Made by a program: the position numbers and the translations under genes. Positions 57,191 to 64,000 of a stretch of DNA of 64,000 nucleotides are shown piece by piece. The first letter of the stretch is position 1; each line of letters begins with the position of its first letter. The notes under the pieces were generated by a model. That model was given only the letters and a program-made list of their open reading frames with translations, was not told the DNA's origin and searched no databases. This stretch comes from Perca fluviatilis (taxonomy: Eukaryota > Chordata > Actinopteri > Perciformes > Percidae): positions 2,838,288 through 2,902,287 of the forward strand of contig NC_053119.1 in assembly GCF_010015445.1 (NCBI RefSeq). Direction: 5' to 3'.

Positions 57191-57661
57191 GATAGTGATG
57201 TGAGGAAGAATCTCCCAGACAATCCAGAGAGGTTTACTAAATGTGTTATTGTCTTAGCAAAGCAGAGTTTCTCTTCAGGAAGATTTTATTACGAGGTTCA
57301 GGTTAAAGCTAAGACTGAATGGACTTTAGGAGTGGCCAGAGAGTCGATCAACAGGAAGGGAAAAATCAAACTGAGCCCTCAGAAGGGTTACTGGACGATA
57401 TGGTTGAGGAATGACAATGAGTACAAAGCTATTGATGACCCTACAGTCCTTCTCTCTCTGAAGTCTCAGCCTCAGAAGGTGGGGGTGTTTGTGGATTATG
57501 AGGAGGGTCTGGTCTCCTTTTATGATGTTGATGCTGCAGCTCTTATCTACTCCTTTACTATCTGCTCCTTCACTGAGAAACTCTACCCATACTTCAGTCC
57601 CAGTCCTAACTATGGTGGTAAAAACTCTGCCCCTCTGATCATATCTCCTGTCAGTCAATAA
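56236..57661 (+). pseudogene. RING-TM-coiled coil-PRY/SPRY copy 5, +1 frameshift after the RING
   Basis: The ATG at 56236 follows acceptor cttcgtcctcag. The RING is complete (CSICLDVF ... CPNC). At about 56443 the sequence reads ctcgagagggagctgc where copy 4 has ctcggagatggctgc, a net gain of one base, and the frame ends at 56463. The remainder (TM segment, long coiled coil, PRY, complete SPRY ending ISPVSQ, TAA at 57659-57661) is open in the next frame. Translation starting at an internal Met (56516) would lack RING and begin inside the TM segment. Everything else is intact, so a recent lesion or an assembly error are both possible. The SPRY has TICSFTEK where other copies have TGCSFTEK. Confidence 0.8.
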
Positions 57662-58627
57662 GTAGAACAAAAATTATATGTTTAAAAAAGATACATTTTC
57701 TTTTAATGCCATAAACGTTTACATATAATTTCTTTAGATTCTGAGTAGAGAAAGAGATCCTAGTCCAATTCATCCAGAGGGTAAAAAGGGGAGGCAAAGA
57801 TACTGCAGGAGGTGAATTAAAGTTAAAATGGCAATTTCTCAGATTCATAAGTCAGTGAAATGTAAACACACAGACATGAAACATGTTGATTCATTGTGAC
57901 TCCCTCTTGCTGAGGCCACTTTATCTCTGAAAATACCTAGGTAAGGACTACTAGCCAGTCAGAAGCAGAGTATGAGGGCGTGCCCTGACAGTACCTAGGT
58001 AAGGACTACTAGCCAGTCAGAAGCTTAGTACGAGGGCGTGCCACGCTAGCAGCTAGGCGAGCATTATAACGTGTGTTACAAAGTGACAGCAGAGAGTTCA
58101 CGTGACACGTTCATCACAGAAGTAAAGGCTGGACTACAATATTTTTCAGTTTTTTGGAGCAGTTTGTGAACAGTGTTTTCTGTTGGAGATGGTAAGTCCC
58201 TTTGGGGTGGACTTTGGGCTTTTTCACTTTGTAAACCTATAACATGCACAAAAAAGATAACTAACACAATTTTGCACATTTTACATATATTGAACTGTGA
58301 CTGTTGAACTGTACTCTTTTTGGGGCGAGGAAAGACAGAGAAACAGCAATCCGCTGACTGTGGCTTCTCAAACCAGGAAGATCCTTATATACAAGTTCTC
58401 TTATTATTCAATCTTTAATAAACCACCTTAACTAAGAGAAGTTGTTTGTCTTCTGTTCTAACTGACCAGATGGACCGCGACACAACCATGGGTACATGGC
58501 AAACAGGTGCTTCTGATAGATTATTCAGCACACTGTGATGGAGACAGCTTTCTCCATTTTCACACATAAGTTAAATTTCATACCGAGCTGATTAGAAAGT
58601 AAAGTTGTGGAACAGCTCAACTTTAAA
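57662..58627. other. 3' flank of copy 5 with an inserted TE fragment
   Basis: 57662-57930 and about 58485-58627 match copy 2's 3' flank. Between them, 57935-58260 is the inverse of the TIR repeat at 40027-40641, with two of the internal 58-bp units (cctaggtaaggactactagc), followed by about 200 bp not identified. No gene is seen. Confidence 0.55.
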
Positions 58628-60609
58628 GGGGTGATAGAATGCAAAACTGATTTTACCTTGTCATAGTTGAATAATGACAGTTTAGTGGGTAACTAGGACA
58701 TACATAGAACCTCTAAATCCCATTGACACCTCTTTTCTCTGCAAATCTCACTATTTGAAACTGCCTCTGAAAACGGGCGAATCTCAACGAGCCCCATAGT
58801 TGACGACAACTATTGCGGCTCCTCCTCATTTGGCTCTAGTCTCTCTCTTTGTCACGCCCCAACATTTGCATAGGCTACACAACTGACCTGAGATCAGTTA
58901 GTCTTCTGAATCTAGGTTGTGCAGATCTCAGAAAGTGTATACATTGTTCATATGCTATTTTACCATTAAATTCACTTCTGAGACTTTTTTATGCCTGCCT
59001 CCCTTCACAGACCCCGGCCTGCTGTGAGGTAGATGGAGCTCAGTAACGGCTGGCAACCCACAGCACTCCATACCCACGCAAAGTCACCATTTTGGGCTAA
59101 TGGACTAGGAAATGCTGCTGCTCTGACAGAGCTCGAGGGCCTCCAACTCCCCTCTTCCTACTAGCTAAATGCCGGGTGTATGTGAGTGAAAGCGCGGTCA
59201 GCCAGTGAAAGCTGGCTTGTTACGCTAGCATTCTCTTACCACAGGTTCCAGTTACTCTTTTAATGTGTGTAATTATAATGTGTTGAGTTATTTAAACAAA
59301 CGATTGGGGAAATAAACGCCGCTTGTCCGTGAGTCTCATTGATAGAGCCTGTGGCTGGATGTAGCTCTATCTATGAGAGCTAGCTAGCTAGCCTCCTCTT
59401 AGAATTCCTCTGGAATTCACAAAAATTCATTAACTTGAAACACCGTTGTTAGCTTTATAAGACATTTAGTTAGATGTCGTATACGTGGCGTGACGAAATT
59501 CAAACTGTAAATATACTTGAATTAAGGCGAAAAGGAAGCTAACTATCCGTGATTTGTAGCTAGGATTGAAGGGACAGTCGCAGCTAACGAAACACCTAGC
59601 TAGTCTTCACAAATATTAACTTGAAATCGGACACCGTTGTTAGCTTTATAAGACATATAGTTAGATGTTGTGTAAGTGGCGTGACGAAATTCAAACTGTA
59701 AATATACTCGAATTAAAGGCAAAAGGAAGCTAACTATCCGTGGTTTGTAGCTACACATAGCTAGGATTGAAGGGACAGTGGGCGCTTACGAAACACTTTG
59801 TCTTCACAAATATTCATTAACTTGAAATCGGACACCGTTGTTAGCTTTATAAGACCTTTAGTAAGATTTTGTATAAGTGGCGTTACGTGTGTAACATGTG
59901 GTAAGAGATTGCTGGTGTAACAAGCTCGCTGACGGAGCTCTCACTCTCACACAACGGGCCATTTAGCTAGCAGGAAGAGGGGAGTTGAAGGCCCTGGAGC
60001 TCTGTCAGGGCAGCGGTGTTGGTAGTCCCTGCTGTGGGCTGCTAGTCGTGACGGAGCTCCAAGTACCTCATAGCAGGCCGGGATCTGTGAAGGAAGGCAG
60101 GCCGGGCGGGCGGCGAGGCAGCACCGGCGGGCGGCGAGGCAGCACCGGCGGGCGGCGAGGCAGCACCGGCGGCTGAACTCCGACACACAGTCTTACCAAA
60201 TTTGCAGTTAGCCATCAATTTTCGTAAAACGGCCCATATTTGAGCTTGATATAGTTGATTTCTCGCTTAAAAAAGTCTCAGAAGTGAATTTAATAACGAA
60301 ATAGCCCGACAGACAATGTATAACTTTCCAGTGTCTGAAATATGAGGCCTGCTGCCGAGTCTCCCATGTGTTTCTATGTAGTTTGCTCAAACCAATCAGC
60401 GCGTAGCTCTTTCTGAATATTCATTAGCATACCATATTTGGAAGAAAAGCTCTTGTTCCAAATAGAGCAAATAGAGCCATATTCACAGTGTAGTTAAGGG
60501 CCTAATAAAATAGCATTCGGGCAATTTTCAGCCCAACCAATGTTACATACCCCATTAGGAGACCTTAAGGAACAGTGTAAAATACCCTATATAATCATTC
60601 TATCACCCC
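58628..60609. mobile_element. Foldback element, 2.0 kb, ~600-bp inverted arms
   Basis: The tips ggggtgatagaatgc and cattctatcacccc are flanked by tttaaa on both sides (58622-58627, 60610-60615). The arms mirror each other: ttcacagaccccggcctgct (about 59004) against gcaggccgggatctgtgaag (about 60073), and agctcgagggcctccaactc against gagttgaaggccctggagct. The loop holds three ~195-bp direct repeats (about 59430-59880: caccgttgttagctttataa, gacgaaattcaaactgtaaa). The right arm has a 24-bp ggcgaggcagcaccggcggg tandem (about 60108-60172). The empty site is at 23032-23037. Confidence 0.85.
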
Positions 60610-60615
60610 TTTAAA

Positions 60616-61342
60616 GTAAGAGGACGTTGCTTCAGACAGGATTTAAATGACAGAAAGATCAGCTACTTGGCTGTTTATGCTCAGTTTTCACGTTTTGAAT
60701 GTTTTCTCTAATCAATTTTAAAGTGCATTCATTACTTACTATAGTTTGTTACTTACTATCTGCTTAGCTGCTTTTGACTTAGTTCATAAAATGTACCTAC
60801 CCTCCATAATACACTGGACTTTCATCTCTGGTGCTTATCGAGGCTCACTTTAAGGACCTTTGTTTATGTTTTATCATAACTTGTTTGAAATCATGTGAAA
60901 GTAAAGGCATATATTTCCACAATTCTGAAGCTATTGTTTCTTAAAAAGGTACTATGTGGAGCTTATACTGTACATGTATGAATCACTTTGTATTGCCAAT
61001 GTGTGAACGTATTTTAACAAAAAAAAATAATAATTAAAATCGGAGACCATTCAAGTTAGCAGAGAGCTAAACTGGAAGTGGCCAGCTTGGAGGTCAACAC
61101 AGTGAAGAAGCAGCGCCCGTCATCCGAGTAATGTTTGGCTTCGTGATGGCTTCATGCACCACTGAACATTTAATTGTTCAGCCTTTGTATTAAAATAACT
61201 TTATCCTTGCCACAATATGCACAGTAGAAATAACTAAAAAAACACTTTACCATTAACCCTTTTAGTCCTAGGCTTTTTCTTTACTTCAATTTTATTAGTT
61301 ATCTATCTTAACCTTTTTATTAGTTTCAAATATGGAGATATA
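60616..61342. other. Flank shared with copies 2 and 3
   Basis: This continues the copy 2-type 3' flank (gtaagaggacgttgcttcag ... ctcagttttca). Then, about 61060-61160, comes a stretch (gaggtcaacacagtgaagaa) also found at 40870-40960. No gene is seen. Confidence 0.45.
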
Positions 61343-61690
61343 CAGTACAGGCCAAAAGTTTGGACACACCTTCTCATTCAATGTGTTTCCTTTTTATTTT
61401 CATGACTATTTCCATTGTAGATTCTCACTGAAGGCATCAAAACTATGAATGAACGCATATGGAATTATGTACTTAACAAAAAAGTGTGAAATAACTGAAA
61501 ACATGTCTTATATTTTAGATTCCTCAAAGTAGCCACCCTTTGCTTTTTTTGATAACTCTGCAAACCCTTGGTGTTCTCTCAATGAGCTTCATGAGGTAGT
61601 CACCTGAAATGGTTTTACCTTCACAGGTGTGCTTTGTTAGGGTTCATTAGTGGAATTTTATCCCTTATTAATAAAAATTAATAAGGGACT
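61343..61690 (+). mobile_element. Tc1-like element, one end only
   Basis: Starting right after TA (61341-61342) with cagtacaggccaaaagtttg gacacacc, it reads into tagattcctcaaagtagcca and gtggttcatt-like text that in other Tc1 elements encodes the transposase C-terminus on the opposite strand. The rest is absent. It is a different Tc1 family from the copies at 33996 and 63135. Confidence 0.65.
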
Positions 61691-62102
61691 GACTTCTGGT
61701 GAGTCCGTCCTCCACCGGATCTCTTCAGGTCATTTTAAACATGACAACAACATATGAGCTCAGAGAAGAGCCATTTAAAACACACGAGTCATGCTCAGCA
61801 TATACAGTACAGTCCCAAATCCATCACCAACATTAGGGGCAATAAACCTACTGTTGCTTTTACTGTTTCTGTCTTTGCTTCTATGTAAAGGGCTTTTGAG
61901 TATATTTTAAAGCCCTACACAAAATAAATGTATCATGTGTGTTGAATGTGTGGTGTGCTTAAACTAATTTGTAGATGTGCTATACTTAAACAGATATTTT
62001 GTATACATTGGTCTCCATTTCAGTATTTATGTTTATTCTTATTATTTTTAATATGTTTGTTTGTGTCAAGGTATTTTTCAAAGATGCAATAACCCCACCT
62101 CA

Positions 62103-62235
62103 CAGAGCTCCACAGGAAAAGTCACATTTCCTAAAGGAAGGTAGAAGTACGTCAAGCGTCTGTTTCTCTCGAAAGAAACATTCAACTGAGTCCAGCAGCT
62201 TCTTCTCAAGAACAGCCGAATCTCTGCAAACACTG
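62103..62235 (+). promoter_or_regulatory. 5' exon/promoter module of a sixth gene (body beyond the window)
   Basis: The module has gtttctctcgaaagaaac at 62162-62179, followed by attcaactgagtccagcagc and an exon end tctgcaaacactg at 62235 with donor gtgagtac from 62236. The upstream flank (tttgagtatattttaaagcc, about 61895) matches the other modules. No RING/B30.2 acceptor follows before 64000, so the coding exon is predicted to the right. Confidence 0.55.
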
Positions 62236-62639
62236 GTGAGTACACTGAGATAAAATACACTCACTAAATACTTGCTCAAAGTTAAAACCAGAATCCTGAA
62301 CAAAGAAAGAAAGTAACAGCAGATAAAGTATTCCTGCTAAAAGCTAACTAGCCTAGCTTAGCTTCCCTTTGAGTCGTGCAAATAGTTGACATTTTTCAAC
62401 TCTTTCCTCTCAGCCTCCCTGTCTCTGTAGTTCCTGCTGTGTGCCTTTGTAAGACAGAACAGCTGATCATATTTACTGTGTTTGAACAACCGGTCTGAAC
62501 TCAAAACCTGAGCTCTACTCAGACAGGAAGTTCCACTCAGGACAAATGTTTAACTGAGGGCCATCGGTGGCCATGGGGGTTGTGGAGAGCAGTAGCTTTA
62601 CTCAAAGTTAAAGTAAATACCACAATCTGGCTTTTTCTT

Positions 62640-62740
62640 TTCATCATATCATGTATATTGTATTGTATTTTTGGTTTGTGTGTGAGTGAGTATGTCCTTG
62701 GTAATTTGCTATTCCCAATTTGGGATTAATAAAGTCTATC
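62640..62740 (+). mobile_element. Retroelement tail ending in the CT microsatellite
   Basis: The sequence ttggtaatttgctattccc ... gggattaataaagtctatct resembles the 3' end of fish LINE/SINE elements, followed directly by (CT)n. Confidence 0.45.
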
Positions 62741-62831
62741 TCTCTCTCTCTCTCTCGTCTCTCTCTCTCTCTCCGTCTCTCTCTCTCTCTCTCTCTCTTT
62801 TCTCTCTTTCTGTCTCTCTCTCCCTCTCTCC

Positions 62832-62881
<50 letters not shown>

Positions 62882-62947
62882 CTCTCTCTCTCTCTCTCTC
62901 TCTTTTCTCTCTTTCTGTCTCTCTCTCCCTCTCTCCATCTCTCTTTC

Positions 62948-63003
<56 letters not shown>
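62737..63003. repeat. Compound (CT)n microsatellite
   Basis: About 265 bp of CT has embedded cgtctc, tttctct and ccctct variants. A ~110-bp block (cgtctctctc ... cttttctctctttctgtctc) is repeated twice. The Ser/Leu and Arg/Glu open frames are artefacts. Confidence 0.95.
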
Positions 63004-63004
<1 letters not shown>

Positions 63005-63134
63005 GTCAATTCAATTTCAATTCAATTTGCTTTATTGGCATGAACAAAGAAAACATGTTGTTGCCAAAGCAGTTTACAGAAAATACATATAGTACATATC
63101 ACATATTAAATATATACAGCACGTGTCACATATA

Positions 63135-64000
63135 CAGTGCCTTGCGAAAGTATTCGGCCCCCTTGAACTTTTCGACCTTTTGCCACATTTCAGGCCTCAA
63201 ACATAAAGATATAAAACTGTAATTTTTTGTGAAGAATCAACAACAAGTGGGACACAATCATGAAGTGGAACGAAATTTATTGGATATTTCAAACCTTTTA
63301 AACAAATAAAAAACTGAAATATTGGGCGTGCAAAATTATTCAGCCCCCTTAAGTTAATACTTTGTAACACCCCTTTTTTAACCGATTACAGCTGTAAGTC
63401 GGCTTGGGGTATGTCTCTATCAGTTTTGCACATCGAAACGGACATTTTTGCCCATTCCTCCTTGCAAAACAGCTCGAGCTCAGTGAGGTTGGATGGAGAG
63501 CGTTTGTGAACAGCAGTTTTCAGTTCTTTCCACAGATTCTCGATTGGATTCAGGTCTGGACTTTGACTTGGCCATTCTAACACCTGGATATGTTTATTTG
63601 TGAACCATTCCATTGTAGATTTTGCTTTATGTTTTGGATCATTGTCTTGTTGGAAGACAAATCTCCGTCCCAGTCTCAGGTCTTTTGGAGACTCCATCAG
63701 GTTTTCTTCCAGAATGGTCCTGTATTTGGCTCCATCCATCTTCCCATCAATTTTAACCATCTTCCCTGTCCCTGCTGAAGAAAAGCAGGCCCAAACCATG
63801 ATGCTGCCACCACCATGTTTGACAGTGGGGATGGTGTGTTCAGGGTGATGAGCTGTGTTGCTTTTACACGAACGCTTGCATGGTTTTGATTGTTGCCAAA
63901 AGTTCGATTTTGGTTTCATCTGACCACAGCACCTTCTTCCACATGTTTGGTGTGGTCTCCCCAGTGTTTTTGGCGAAAACTTAAACGACAAACTTTTTTA
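63135..64000 (-). mobile_element. Tc1-like transposon, second copy, runs off the window
   Basis: After TA (63133-63134) it begins cagtgccttgcgaaagtatt, identical to the left end of the 33996 element. Internal transposase on minus (63386-63991) keeps SSAGTGKMVKIDGKMDGAKY, FQQDNDPKH, SPDLNPIENLWKEL and the C-terminal part, so the third acidic residue is present here. The part upstream (SFKFSPKTLGRPHQTCGRRC) is out of frame with the first catalytic Asp, so this copy also carries frameshifts. The other terminal repeat lies beyond 64000. Confidence 0.85.

Noticed and set aside
62644..63222. Ser/Leu and Arg/Glu repeat ORFs
   Set aside because: They are translations of the CT microsatellite.

Overview
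The window is nuclear DNA of a ray-finned fish, probably a percomorph teleost. The evidence is short exons with GT/AG introns, Tc1-like, hAT-like and IS630-like transposons typical of fish, tRNA-derived SINEs, very long CA/AT/CT microsatellites, and coding sequence of the fish 'bloodthirsty'-like (btr, TRIM39-like) RING/B30.2 family. The species cannot be named from sequence alone.

Left part (1-10.5 kb): the last five visible coding exons (+ strand) of a CFAP97-domain gene of the CFAP97D1/CFAP97D2 type, a ciliary/sperm axoneme protein. Its introns are swollen by satellites: a ~58-bp minisatellite of about 54 units in intron 3 and a 16-bp minisatellite grown from the arm of a foldback element in intron 4. 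Between 10.6 and 12.6 kb lie mobile-element remnants and three stray units of the 58-bp minisatellite.

Main part (13-64 kb): a head-to-tail array, all on +, of at least five paralogous RING/B30.2 genes plus the 5' exon of a sixth. Each has a non-coding 5' exon (donors after 13279, 19258, 27000, 45666, 52179, 62235), an intron of 1.3-11.3 kb, and one exon carrying the whole protein. The proteins are unusual. They start with a btr-type RING and end with a btr-type coiled coil and, where complete, PRY/SPRY, but the two B-boxes expected in between are absent and a short hydrophobic, apparently membrane-spanning segment stands in their place. Copies 1 (14569-15810) and 3 (38292-39575) are intact. 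Copy 2 (21091-22520) has a 1-base deletion in the RING. Copy 4 (49702-50661) loses its SPRY at a tandem-duplication junction. Copy 5 (56236-57661) has a 1-base insertion after the RING. Copies 4 and 5 are the two halves of a very recent ~6.5-kb tandem duplication (44145-50654 and 50655-57190).

The rest is mobile DNA, often nested: two hAT-like elements (16379-16925, 17195-18401), a hAT MITE with a perfect 8-bp target duplication inside another TIR element (28998-30230), a ~5.9-kb TIR element with gene-like exons and a Tc1 transposon inside it (32228-38131), an IS630/Tc1-type element inside a relative's transposase gene (42370-45113), a 2-kb foldback element whose empty site is preserved beside a paralogue (58628-60609), a second Tc1 at the right edge, and a ~30-bp compound satellite with a dimeric higher-order phase (24556-26030).

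The strongest candidate for something undescribed is the RING-transmembrane-coiled coil-PRY/SPRY gene array together with its shared 5' modules, which carry IRF-like GAAA motifs.
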